Assembly: GCA_947034895.1 (NCBI GenBank) | Contig: OX344765.1 | Location: 5,213,001-5,277,000 of the forward strand | DNA: 64,000 bases | DNA from: Rhytidiadelphus loreus | Lineage: Eukaryota > Streptophyta > Bryopsida > Hypnales > Hylocomiaceae | Direction: 5' to 3' | Part shown: one piece after another, positions 47,651 to 59,868 of the stretch | Layout of the letters: every line of letters starts with the position of its first letter | How positions within the stretch are numbered: position 1 is the first letter of the stretch | Made by a program: the position numbers and the translations under genes | Notes under the pieces: generated by a model | Database searches by the model: none | Told to the model about the DNA's origin: nothing | Seen by the model: the letters and a program-made list of their open reading frames with translations, nothing else

Positions 47651-48504
47651 GTTTTTCTTATTCTCTCGCTCTCTGCAGCTCTCATTATTGTCAACTTTCT
47701 TTTGTTTCCATACATGACCATAACTCTCGTTCCGCCAATTGGTATGAGTTTTTATTATGCAATTGGATATATTTTTGTTAAGAGCACAAATTGAAATCAG
47801 CATTATAAAGGATGGTCACATTTGAGAGTCTACAAGATAGATTGAGTTATCTGGAATGAAGATTAAAACTCCAAAACTGTTATGACATGTTGTCTGCAAC
47901 TTCTTGTAGACTACTGGTACTATGCATGAACATTCGGTAGAATTCCTGTGTCCACCTGAATCATAACTTGAAACAGTGATGAATGTCTGATCTGATTTGG
48001 TCTGATGTATGTCTGGTCCGATTTTTTAAGTAGGATTTGTAGCCCTGAGGAATTCAGACGTGGGGAGACTTGTATATGGTTATCAGAATTGCAATACAGT
48101 GCCCTGCAATGCCTTGAGACTTTTAGGTAGGGTTGGTTGACTTGGTTTATTCAATGAACACTGGCAAACCAAATGGGTAAGCCATGATTCAGTCTAACGT
48201 TGTGCTTTGTATATTATCACATATAAAATCCCTTGCATTTTGAGCCCCCCCAAAATACAGAAAATGACCACTTTCAGATCAAGATTTTTGAATGGAATTT
48301 TTTTTTAAGGAAATGACAATTGTAACTAAAAGATCTTAACCCCTAAGTGCCTAAGCCTTTCTAAGTGTGTTTTTCCCACGAAAAAAGAACATGGGCTTAT
48401 AGTTATCCCCATTGAAGCAAATTGATTTTTTTTCAAAATTGCATAAGAGTTGTGAGATTATAACAAGAGAAATGTATGTTTTCTATTTTTAATATGTTGT
48501 CCCT

Positions 48505-48880
48505 CTCCACAATGTTTCAGAAATTTGCACATAAAAGTTTTTTGGGATTGGAGGTGACATGAACAACTACAAATTGTGTTAGCACACTAAAATGCCCTTT
48601 CAAAAAACTTAATATCACTTGAAAAGCTATTAAACTCATTACACAATCCACCTTGCAATTGTTGTGATGCAATTTTCTTTTATAAGTATAAATAAAAAAT
48701 AACTTCAAATCAACACTTTCTTGTTTAAATTTTCAATGGTGAAAATCATGAAAACACTTTACTCTTTCCATTGGGACCATTTTCAAAGCAAATGGATAAA
48801 TACAAGTTTTTAGATCTCAAATCAAGTGAAATTGCTCAAAGTTGGAAAATCAAGTAAAATTAGCAAGCTTTACACTTCCA
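48505..48880 (+). repeat. Dispersed repeat R1, copy c
   Basis: Same orientation as 10560-10830 and longer on the right, where it matches the 20-kb copy in reverse (TTTTCAAAGCAAATGGATAA). Confidence 0.65.
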
Positions 48881-51047
48881 CTAATGGACATATATGGCTT
48901 TGGAGACCTCTCAACAATCAAATATGTTCCTTTTTTAGTGAAAAATGAAAGTTTTCAATAGTTAACCCTAAAAACTGCCCGAGAAAAATTTTAAATCAGT
49001 CAAATGAATTTAACTGACCACTGCAAAATGAGCCTGAAATTTTAGATCAATCATATTTAGTCGCCCAGGCATTTAGGGGTTAATCTCACCTATCATCTCA
49101 CCTATCATATAGAACATGTCCAAATAATTTTAATTTGAAATTCCATATCCTTTGTGAGATCTATATTATCAAAGTGTAAAGGGTATTTTTTTAGATTGCA
49201 TGTCCATGGTTGTATCTCAACTTCAAAATTCAAAAAATATTGGAATGTGTAGAATTTAGTTTACATATTTAGTATGATGTAAATGCTTGGGTTAAAAATT
49301 ACTACACCAAAATTCAAAACTTGAGTTTACTTTGAGAGATTTATACAACTTGCATTACCATAATTCCTTGGTAAAGAGCAAAACATCAAGAAATATTCAT
49401 AAATAGCCAAAATCTCAAAGAAGACTTTTTCCAAATGGTGGATTGTTGTAATAAAATGATATAAAGTAGAAGGTCAAAAAAATAAAAATAAAAATATAAT
49501 TCAATTTCTATGACCTAAAAGTTACATTTTTTTGTCATTGCCTTCAAGGAGCAATTGAAGTGACATGGCCTCAAGTGCCAAAAAATACTCTGTAGTGGTA
49601 ATTCATTACTACAATAGTCCTTCGATATCTATAGAAATTTAATTTTTGAGTCCAAAACACTAAATAATTAAAAGAAAATGCTTCCCAACTTTCATGCGTG
49701 CTCAAATTACATTTCGAGATTTACAACAAAAATGTGTGTTTCAAAATTTAATTTGTATACAAAAAGTTTAAAAGTCAAACAATTGCAATTGACCAAAAAT
49801 TCAAACTATAATTTGGTTATAAGGATTTAAGGAGTTAACTATGTAAAGCCTATATTGACCAAAAAGTCATTGATTCAAGTACACTTGAAGTATCTTAACT
49901 TTGAAAAGAAGATGGGGACTAAAAGTGTCTTTTTGATGGTCAAACAATCTTTTTCAAAGTGAATAATGAGTATTTTTCAACCAATTTATATTGTGCATCT
50001 TTATTCAAGCTATACAAATTAGTTGTTTAATTTTATATGGAATAGTTTTTAAAATAATGATATACCTATATAATGTATGGAGTAGTTTAATGCTTTAAGC
50101 TCTTTTCCATGTCTTTGTTTTAAATTAGAGCATCCTCAATGCAAGCCTCTACATTTTCATTAATAGTACAATTTCATTGGAACTTCAATTTCTAGGGACC
50201 TAATTATACTCTATCTAAACACTAAATCCTTAACTACAATAAAAGTTTGAAGCTATAATAATGGAGTGAGTTAGTAATCTCAATAGGAATTTCTACCTTT
50301 TGGTTGTAAAATTATTAACAAGAGTGACTATTTTAATATGATGGATAGTAGCAATCTAAAAAAAATATTGTAACCATTTCAAGTAAGCAACATGACCATT
50401 GTGGATACACTTTATGCTAGTTTTTGAAATATTTAGGCATCACACTTGAAAATTTTATAACAAATTGATTTCATACTTTGTTGAAAAAATATACTTTGAA
50501 TTTGAAAATTGCGTCCTTTGAGTTATATTTCTCCATGTGTGAAAAAAAAAAAAAAAAAAAAATCATCCATCCCACAAGCACAAGTTAGCAATGGATCACC
50601 TTCCTTAAGATATAAGGTAAAATAGCCCATTGTGGTCATAATGAATATCTAGGGAATGATCTCATTATGAGATTTTTCAATATGTGAGATTTGGATCACA
50701 ATGCATATCTTACATGGTAATAATGGAGTGATTAGTAACCTCATTAGGAACTTCCAACTTTTCAATGTAAATTCATTGTAAGAATTGACTTTTTAGGCCT
50801 TCCATGTTAGAAAATATTATGATCGCTTTAGGTGAACAAGATGAGCATCATGGATTTAGATTATGTTGATTCTAGGATAGTCTACAGACTCTTTTGGGCC
50901 ATGATGCATTGAACACTTCAAAAATTCATAGCAAATTCATACTTTGACAAAAAAAAAAAAAAGTTTCAATTGCTCTCACTATTTCTCACATTTCTCATTC
51001 TGTGGGAAAAAAATTGAAAAATTTCAGCAACGGCATGAGGCCAGCGC

Positions 51048-51263
51048 AGGGAGAATTGACCCCCTCATTGCCCCGGTCAACTTTGGTTTGAAAAAAAATC
51101 CCCCTATGTTGTGCCAATTTTTTGATAATTCTTGCATCTTCCAATAGTAATTTGGGGCCTCTGATTGCAAATATGAATTCAGAATTTCAAAAAGAAATTA
51201 AGCCTTGCAAATAAAAAATTCCAGGGTTTGCCCTGGAGGGGCAATGAGGGGTCAATTCACCCT
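51048..51263. repeat. Inverted repeat upstream of the PPR gene
   Basis: Left AGGGAGAATTGACCCCCTCA plus TTGCCCC and right GGGGCAATGAGGGGTCAATT plus CACCCT are reverse complements with one mismatch and one indel, about 160 bases apart. Probably a MITE; it lies 370 bp before the PPR start codon. Confidence 0.65.
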
Positions 51264-51628
51264 GGTAATGAGGCCACTCCTAATTCTGACCACAATGGTC
51301 TGTTTTACCTTATGGCAGCGGTAACTTATTCGCACAGAGAAGTCACGAAGAAACCCAATCCAAGGTCTAGGGTTTAGGGTTTTAGGGTATAGGAGAGTTA
51401 GATTGATCCCGTCGAACCATGCAATTGCTCCATGCACAGAATTGTGAATTCTCCAATCAATCGATTCGAGGCTCTCTTTCCCAATGCTCTTTCTGCAATC
51501 GTCCGATTCCGCCTTAGTTAGCGAAAGTGGCACATTCGCTTGAGTCTGGAATTCGAGAAAATCAAGTCTCCGAGAGATTATGTAGAACCTTGTGAGCACC
51601 TCCTCACATTTAGAATTTTAGATGCGTG

Positions 51629-54600
51629 ATGGCGACCTTTGTTTTCGGGGTGGAGAGGGCGAGTGCACTTTCGTGGTCTTCGGGAATCGAAATTACTCGT
51701 AATTCGCCGAACCTCTGTTCGAAGAGTTCTTTGTTTCCAATTTCCCGACGTTTGTATCGATTGCACTTTGGCGAGCGGATTTCTGGCTTAGGGTTTGAAT
51801 TGAATAAGGACGTGAAGACATTCCGAGGGATTAGTTCGAGAATCCCGGTGAACGATCGAGACGAGGTTGGGTCGAGCGCAAGGGCATGGAAAATGGATGA
51901 CGACGGTGCAGGCTCGTCAGGAAATGCTTCACAATTACGAAGGTTTTTGAGAGGGTATGAGGGATGGCAGGGTGAGAAAGCTCCGAGAAGTAGCAATAAG
52001 ATTAGCACTAAGAAGAAAAAGAAGCGTAGAGAGGAAATTTTGAAAATGCTGGAGGCTCTTGAGGAGATTGCTAATATAGATGAGGCTCTCGAACCGTGGA
52101 AGGGGCGTTTGAAAGAAAACGAACAGGGGATGCTACTCAATGACCAGTGGAGATGTGATCGTGCGCTTGAGTTGTTTAAGTGGTTTCATGAGCAGGACGG
52201 TTATGTTCCGAATACGTGCCACTACACCATCATGCTGAAGAAGTGTGGAAGGGCGCAGAAGTGGGACCTGGTTCGGAGTCTGTTATCTGAAATGGAATTG
52301 AAGAATGTTAAACTGAATTGTTACACTTATAACACTCTTATAGACGTGTATGAGAAAGCGGGGCGGAAAGCGGAAGCCACGTTCTGGTTTGAGCGTTCCA
52401 AAAAGGAAGGCTTTGTCGACGAGGTGGCGATCGGTAGTCAGATCAATGTGCTTAAGGAGTTTGGTGATTTTGAAGAAGGAAATCGACTCTATGACTCGCT
52501 GCCTCATATCCTTGCTCGGGCATCAGGTATGCAGATTCAAAGTACTACACCCTTACTTAATTTTCACCACCAGTTTCTCTCTGTTCTCATACGGTCATTT
52601 AAGCATGCTAGACAAGTCAATCTGTCTTGTTGGATGATGAGTTGTCCTCTCAACAGAAAGGCTGCAAGTTTCGCATTTTCTAGCTTGGTATGAGCAGACG
52701 TGCGAAATGAGGTAGAGGATACTATTTGCGTCACTTTAAGCATTTGAACTCATGTAGTAATCAGGTTAGAGCTGTAAAGAGCTCACTTCCGGTACAAGAC
52801 CCAAATCTGTTGAAATCAAATTATTATCAATGTGTGAATTTCATTATGCAATTTCAAACTGGAAGGTTGTAGACCACTATAAGTGGCAGTAGACAATTCA
52901 AAGGTTCATGGGCTATAGATAAGTCTTTCTTACACCATTTGCTAACCAATTGAATGAGTGTATGAATTGACGAGTTGCTGTTGGTAATAGGGGTTACCAT
53001 AGGAGACGGGAATATGTACCTATCAATTATAGTAATCTATGTCTTAAAGGTATAACCTATGTCTTAAAGGTATTGCACTTGTGTTATGTTTTCGTTGTGT
53101 CTTACACTCCAATGTTGCATTCTGTTTCATGAAGTCAAGGACGATCCTGTGCGGATGGCTGGATTGAATGAGAGTGATGGCAACGATGGAACTGTAGGAG
53201 CTGCTGATTCGACTGCTGAACATTTCGAAAGTTCGTCTCAAGGACAGACTCGTCTAGGAAAAGCTAGGCAGCACCCTGAGGCCCCTGAAGTGGTAGATGG
53301 CTTAGAGTTACCCGTGCACGCGAAGAAAGTGGACACATACAATATAATGATGGACCTTCATGGTAAAGCTGGTGACTTCGAAAAAGCTTCCATGACTTTT
53401 AGAGACATGGTGAAGGCAGGTGTTGACCCGGATGTAGTAACCTATAACACCATGATTCATATATGTGGCCGAGCCGGTCGAGTTCGGGAAGCAAAAGCCT
53501 TGTTTAAGAAGATCAGTGAGAAGGGTTTGGTTCCTGACGTAGCTTCTTACAATACATTAATCTCTATGTTCCTTAGAAGGGGAGAAAAGCTTAAGGCTCT
53601 TCATTACTATCAGAGAATGAAAATAGCAGGCATAGCTCCCAATGCTATTACTTTCCACATTCTTCTGAGGCATTCAATGATCTCAGTAGCTGATATTGGC
53701 TCCAGTGTGGAACTCGGCAAGCACATTACTTCGTTGATGGAAGAACTGTCATTGGGAGTTGGGGAACCTATGCAGGACAGTGAGCTCGCTCAAACGATCA
53801 TGCTCAATTTATATAAGAAAGCAGGTTCGCATCTCACTTCATCCATTCCGTGTTTTTTCTTAAAATTTTATTCTAGAATAAAACGCTTAAAATCTTTAAT
53901 TTATCACAAACAACTGTGCCTGGAAATCAAAGAAATCTCATTTGATAAGTGCCGAAATAGTTGTGATACTATGTTGATGATTATAGATAGGTTGAGGACA
54001 CCATTAGATTTGGTTTTGACTGTCTCGAAGGACTTCATTTTAACTCCCTTTTTTAAGAAGACCCCGCCCGCACCAGCCAAGTAGCTCCAATTACCTAACT
54101 GGGATGTCAAAACCCATTTGCTAATTGGAAGTTAAGTAGCCTATGGTGCGCTCACACTTGCAAGGGAACTAATGGAAGGCTCCAAGTTAGCTACCTGCTG
54201 CTGCTTGGTTATTACAGGTGGCTTTAGCACTATAAACCTTTGGTATAAGCACAATTAGTTCATTATTTGAAAATCAGAGATGAATATAAATTCCCTGCAA
54301 GTATTTTAGCATGAGTTACTACCAATTTGCTAATTAACACAACTTGAGCAGTGTGGGCATTTAGTAGTTCATTCCAGTTAGCAAAAGTTGCTACTTGATT
54401 GGTGCTGGTGGGCCCTAATACGGATATTTGATGTCAGGTCATGGAATGATGATATCACATTTAATTGAAGTGCATATCCCACATTAATAGTCAGATCTAT
54501 TGTTTGACACCAGGAATGAAAGAGTTGGCGTTAGCAGCGGCAAAAAGAATGCGGGAAGCTGCTCTTTCCACGAATTTGGTTTCCTTTAACAGCGTGCTAG

Positions 54601-55286
54601 AAATGTCACAGTCTCTGTCCGAAGCCAAGGATATGTTCGAGAGCATGCAAAGGAAGCAAATCATGCCGGATGTTTCCACATACAACCGGATGGCAGGTGT
54701 CCTCAAAAGAGTTGGGCTGTACTTTGAAGCTCTGCAAGAAATTGAGGATGCCGACTCAGCTGGCTTGCCACTCAACCTTCATATTTTAACTACAGCGGCG
54801 AGCTTATATTCTCATGTCGGTATGCATGAAGAAGCCTTGGAAGCATGTAGAGCCATGCGGAAGTGTGGTTTTCCTCTCGATGCAGCAGCTTATAACGCTA
54901 TGATGTACGCTTTTGGAAATGCTGGCCGAGTGGATGAAGCTGTACGAATATCCATGGAGATGCAAGACAAAGAAGTGAAAGCCGATGTTGTGACTCATAC
55001 GACAGTGATCACGGTCTACGCTAAGATGGGACTTATAGAAGGAGTTTCGCGAGTTTATAAAAGGATGAAAAAGGCACAATGTGAACCGGATGAAATTACT
55101 TACAAACAGTTGATATCCATTTACAAGGATGCTGGGAGGGAAGACTTGGCTGCTATGGTTTTTCAGGAAAGACAGTTTGCGCGCTACTTAGCTAGGCAGT
55201 ACAAAGATGAACCTACGGACGATTTTTCTTCAACAGACACAACAGAAGAGGAACAAGATGTAGAAGTTGAATCAGCTGAATCTTGA
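51629..55286 (+). CDS. P-class pentatricopeptide repeat protein
   Basis: Three exons, 51629-52526, 53135-53824 and 54514-55286, both introns in phase 1, giving 786 residues. PPR proteins bind organellar RNA, each 35-residue repeat reading about one base. About ten P-type repeats are visible, in two blocks: around residues 190-290 (TCHYTIMLKKCGRAQKW, YTYNTLIDVYEKAGR), then after an acidic low-complexity linker from about 355 onward (VDTYNIMMDLHGKAGD, VVTYNTMIHICGRAGR, VASYNTLISMFLRRGE, VSTYNRMAGVLKRVG, AAYNAMMYAFGNAGR, VVTHTTVITVYAKMG). No E, DYW or SMR domain follows; the C-terminus is acidic (TDTTEEEQDVEVESAES). The N-terminus is rich in Ser and Arg, suggesting organellar import. It resembles the plant group of Arabidopsis At1g73710. 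The acceptor of exon 2 (CATGAAG/TC) was chosen by phase and is the least certain junction. Confidence 0.88.
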
Positions 55287-57487
55287 TCCTCGGATCATGA
55301 GTTTGATCTGACAAAGGTTTTTGAGATCTATATAGAATGGTGTGGATACAGGGGTGCACAAGGTGCCCTTTGAGGTCATATTGGATCTCATTGAGAGAAA
55401 CGAGGAGGATCAATACTCTTTCAAAATGAACTGTCTCGGCCATTGAGTGTGAGTTGATCTGCTGCTACCGACTGAAACTGGCGCTTTGTGGCGAAAGGGC
55501 TTGTGAACCTGATCACGCTGTGGAAGTCAGGTATTCTGCTGCTGCCACTTGTCTCTGCAATGTTAAGTGCTTAATGATGGATTTCAAGACGTCGTGACAG
55601 TGCTTGGTCTTGCTTTCTGTGAAATGGTTTCTGGACTGTCATTATCGTAAGCTGACCAAGGCCAGTGTTCTTGTGGTTTGGGGGAGCAGCATGCATGAAT
55701 TTGACTGAATATAGTGAACCTGTTCGACACGTGTCAAGTCATCTGAAGAAGCAACAAAAACGAAGAAAATGGTGATGTGGCTGATCAGGTAACAATATGT
55801 TGCACATGTTTGAATCATTTTGTGATAAAACAATCGGTGATAGTTTTTGAGGTTCGAATATATCTTGGTTCCACTGTCGATTCGTCCCTGCTTGTTGGAA
55901 GAGATATGAACACTTCGAGTACATGGTCCCTTAATTAATTGTAACCGTTACTGCGTGCCTAGGCGCTTAGTAATTCTCATACCACCTCCTCTTGCGTTTC
56001 CTCAGCCTTGCTGTCGATCTATTTTAGATTCCATTTGAACCTACTGAACCTCCCAGTGTCTTGAATCCTTCCAACACTCGAGAACCTATTTCGCCAGTGT
56101 GATTTTCGACTCTAATAGTTTTGTTTGTTATAATGCACCCATGTAGGCGATACAGTGCTGGAGTTGGAAACAAACGCATTTGTCTGAAGACAATTTGATG
56201 AGGATGTTTCTATGAATTCAGAAGAAAACAATCTTACCCTTCCGCAGCTCTCTTTTTTTCCTTCGTTTGGTTCCAACCATGTGCATGAGAGGCTCATAAG
56301 CAACCACGAATTGAGGACGATAAACGAGCGTACTCCAAAGAGTTTGCGGCCACACAGTTCAATGTATGCTCTACTTGCACTGCTCCATGCAGTGAGCAAC
56401 TTAAATCTTCTCTTTGTAACTGGATCCTTGAATTGCAGGTTTTATTTTCTGCTGCTACATTTTTCTCCTTGTACTGTATATTTCTCCTCGATATCACTAA
56501 CCTTATCTTTGAGTGGGCCTTTCTAAATACGAACCTACATCTTCCTCTTGCTATGCTTTCTGTAAGATTGTTATCCTCAGCGATGAGAACTGCCCCTGTT
56601 TAATTTTTCTTCTTCCATCCTCTTGTAGCCGCGTCTGAGACAGCCGTGTCTGGTCATCAAAAAGGTGAATCTGAAGAATAATGCTACGAATCGGTTTGGC
56701 TAGTTGTTTTTTTGGTGGGTTAATCACAAATCTGAAATGGTGCTGACTGTAAGGACAACTGTAATATTGTGGAAATTCAATTCTATGAATTTTTATGCAG
56801 AGTGATCGTCAATGAGCAGATGGAGTCGGAGAAGTTTTCATGGATTTAGAGATGAATCCAGGAGATGAGTCCCTTAGGGTTATGCACAACGTTGCTGCAG
56901 ATTTAGCTTGGTGGTCAAAGAAAGAGGCCGGCAGACCCCAGTGTTCATGGATGAGAAGAGGCATATTTGCTTTCCTGATGGCGATTGGCGAGAACCGGGC
57001 TCTTTATACCCATCGTATGAATCTGAAAATTGTTTTCTTTGATGCTTTACACCACTACGCTTATGCTAATTGATAGTTGGATGCAATAGATAATCGGTTC
57101 ATTAGTCAGGTTTGTTCTATAGGTATACTAATTAGTTGGATCTACTAACTCATGTGAAACTTTTCAAAAATTGGCCAATTACAAATAAGCCATTCATACT
57201 TTAGGTCAGTGGTAATTCTCATTGGATTCCTTCAGAGTTCTTATGTAAAAACTGACTTTGCCAAATGAATGGAATTATTTTGGACAGAATTGAGAGCCTC
57301 TATATTGCATAAAATCTTACAAATCTTAATTTTTCTATATGCACCTCTGCATTTCTTGGAAAGTTTTTTTGAGTGATCCTTGAATTAAAATTCTAAATTG
57401 CTACTCTTCTATTGTAAAACCAGTGTGATGCAAAAAAGTCACCTTCAAAGATTATGGTCATAGTCTCAACACTTTGTCATGTAACAG
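55287..57487. other. Region between the PPR and cyclophilin genes
   Basis: The 3' flank of the PPR gene, then about 1.9 kb without a recognised gene. A missing first exon of the cyclophilin gene may lie here; the small frame at 56840-57073 is open but shows no cyclophilin feature. From about 57.1 kb the DNA is AT-rich. Confidence 0.45.
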
Positions 57488-59250
57488 GAATCCTAAAAAC
57501 CCACAAGTATTCTTTGAGATTACAATTGATGAAAAAAATGTGGGCAAGATTGTCATGGAACTCTTCAATGATGTTACTCCCAATTGTGCAATGAACTTTT
57601 TGGCATTGTGTACTGGTGATTATGGCATTGGAAAAATATACAAAAAAGCACTTCATTTTAAAGGTACACGCTTTTTTCGCATTGTCCCTCAGTATATGGC
57701 ACAAGGAGGTGATATTGTAAATGGAAATGGCACAGGAGGGGAATGCATTTGGGGTGAAAGATTTCCTGATGAGAATTTCTTAAGGAAGCATATTGGATGT
57801 GGAATTATGTCATATGTGAGTAAAGGGAGACATACAAATGCTTCCCAATTCTTCTTTTCACTTAGAGAGTGCCCTTGGTTAGATGGCCAATATGTTGTGT
57901 TTGGCCAAGTACTTGAAGGTTTTGATATTTTGCAAACCATGACTAAAGAAGCAGGGTCTATAAGTGGACGAACAAAAAAAAGAGTTATAATTGTTGATTG
58001 TGGTGCCTTCGATGCAAGGTAAACTATACCAAAATAATCAATCAAAAAATGAGTATTTTAAATCTACCAAAAAAATTAAAAATACATTAATTTTCTTTAA
58101 TCTTTAGATTTAATGAATTTTTTTTATTAAAAAATGAAAGGAATAAAAAGCGAGTCAAAGAAGCAATTGTTGTTTTATAATCTTTTCTTAGATTCTATGG
58201 TCAAGCTCTAAACAAAGGCCTTATTTAGAGCCCATATAACAAAGATGGCAAGGCATTGGAAAGTAATTAAATTGAGTTACATTAAATGGTTATGCCATTT
58301 TGTCTTATTAAAAGGTTTTGCCTTATATATAAGTATTTATAGAACACTTCCAAAGTAATCAATAGATTAAGAACACTTGCAAAAAGAAAATTTTCAATCT
58401 TTTTTACAAAGGTCAAAAAGCCATTAAACCCATGTGAAAAATTGTAATTGATCTGTCATTGAAAAAAACACTATTATTACTTTGTTTTCTACATTGTAAT
58501 AAATTGGCAAAAAAAAGCTTGATTGAATTTTTTCACAAGTATCAAATATAGTTGTTTTTCAGAAAGTCAATCCCACAACAATAGTGCTTGAAATTGCCAT
58601 TTGTATTGTATACTAAATTCAAATCAACTTGTGATAGTGAGGATAATCGAGCTCTATTGCAAGCATCCATGGTGCCTACTTCTAAATTCATAAGCCACAA
58701 AACTCTTGTTCCCACTGAAGCTCCTCACGAGGGCAAAAGCCAAAAACAAAGCAAGCTAGAAGAGTTGTTTGCTCCTAGCAAAGAAACCAAGGATTCAAAA
58801 GCCCTTGTGAAAAAATCACTAGAGGTGAAAAAGCCCATAGTATCTCAATCTTCAGAGGTGAACTTAAGTGCACTTTTCATATAATTATTATTGTTGCATG
58901 AAAAATTCCATCATACTTTATGTCTTGATATGTTTAATAACTTATACCAAATTTTTCAAATGTGTCTTAGTTGAATCACACATGACTTTATATTAACCAT
59001 CTTGTTTTCAATTAATTATAAATGATATTTTTAATTCAAATTTACAGCCAAAAGTATACAAATTTATTAGAATTATAGTAATTGCACAAAAGAAATAGAC
59101 CTTTGTCCAAAATGAGGTTATATAGCCTAAACTTACATTAATCTCATTTTTTGTGCTTCATTTTTACATGTTTTGCAGGATTATGATGATGATGGCTCCT
59201 CTGGATCTACATACGTTTTTGGTCAACTTAGAACCCTCCAATTTCAATAA
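57488..59250 (+). CDS. Cyclophilin-type peptidyl-prolyl isomerase with charged tail (5' end not found)
   Basis: Proposed exons 57488-58018, 58638-58857 and 59179-59250, all junctions GT-AG and in phase. The first exon encodes a full cyclophilin fold (NPQVFFEITIDEK to VIIVDCGAFDA). Compared with human CypA, the catalytic Arg (FFRIV), the Met and Gln of YMAQGGD and the WLDGQYVVFGQV segment are kept. Substrate-pocket residues differ: the Phe before Met is Tyr, and SYVSKGRHTNASQFFF replaces the usual SMANAGPNTNGSQFFI. Folding activity is therefore possible but altered. The tail, about 95 residues, is Lys/Ser-rich (SKLEELFAPSKETKDSK) and ends with DYDDDGSSGSTYVFG. No in-frame ATG precedes the domain; the AG at 57486-57487 looks like a splice acceptor, so an upstream exon is expected. 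The very AT-rich setting makes a pseudogene or retro-derived copy an alternative. Confidence 0.65.
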
Positions 59251-59868
59251 TTGTCTTGGGGCAATTTTGAAACTAACCTATTGAAGATGCTAAAGTCCAA
59301 ATGTGTCTTATGAAAGAATTTTGAAGACATTATAGGAACAAAAAATTCATCTATTCATTGTGGGATTTGATAATTTTTTGCTATCTACTTTTGTGATAGA
59401 AGAATGTCCTTTCATGGTTAGTACTCCAATTTGAAAGAGTTTTGATAGGGTTTTGATGTTAAAGTACGAGAATTATGAGAATTACAAGAACATTAAAACT
59501 TATATAATGACTAAACTATGTCACTAATGACAAATGTTGTATCAATGGATGTGACTATTTTACCAAAGTCACACTCTTTGTAAAATAATCAAATTGATGT
59601 AGGTTGAAATCTTGTTGTATTGTATTATTTTTTGCAAAAAATTAAAGTATGTATTGATGCTAATTTTGCATGTAATATTTATTTTGACAAATCTATGTAA
59701 ATTGATTAGAAATTTTTGAGTGGAAATGTTTTAAGGTTTTACATAGTGTAAGGTACTGGTTATAAAATTGACCCCTAGACATTCTTGACTATAATATGAA
59801 CCATTCATGAGTCAAATTTTGAGAACATAAAGAGTAAATTTAGGGTTCCAACAGATGCTTCAAATGCA
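59251..59868. other. Intergenic region cyclophilin / Nudix gene
   Basis: AT-rich 3' flank of the cyclophilin gene, then the promoter side of the Nudix gene. Two ATGs (59855 and 59864) precede the Nudix start in other frames. No other feature seen. Confidence 0.5.

Larger units (their letters stand above)
47651..51628. other. AT-rich intergenic region between PSRP5 and the PPR gene
   Basis: About 4 kb with no recognisable gene. It holds repeat R1 copy c (48505-48880), poly-A runs at 50540-50562 and 50948-50962, and an inverted repeat at 51048-51263. The last 300 bases are GC-richer and should contain the PPR promoter. Confidence 0.55.

Noticed and set aside
51610..52140. Minus-strand frame of 176 codons over PPR exon 1
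   Set aside because: Antisense shadow; the sense strand has PPR motifs and proper splice phases.
56840..57073. Frame considered as the missing first exon of the cyclophilin gene
   Set aside because: No cyclophilin-like N-terminus and no donor in the phase needed to join 57488 could be shown convincingly.
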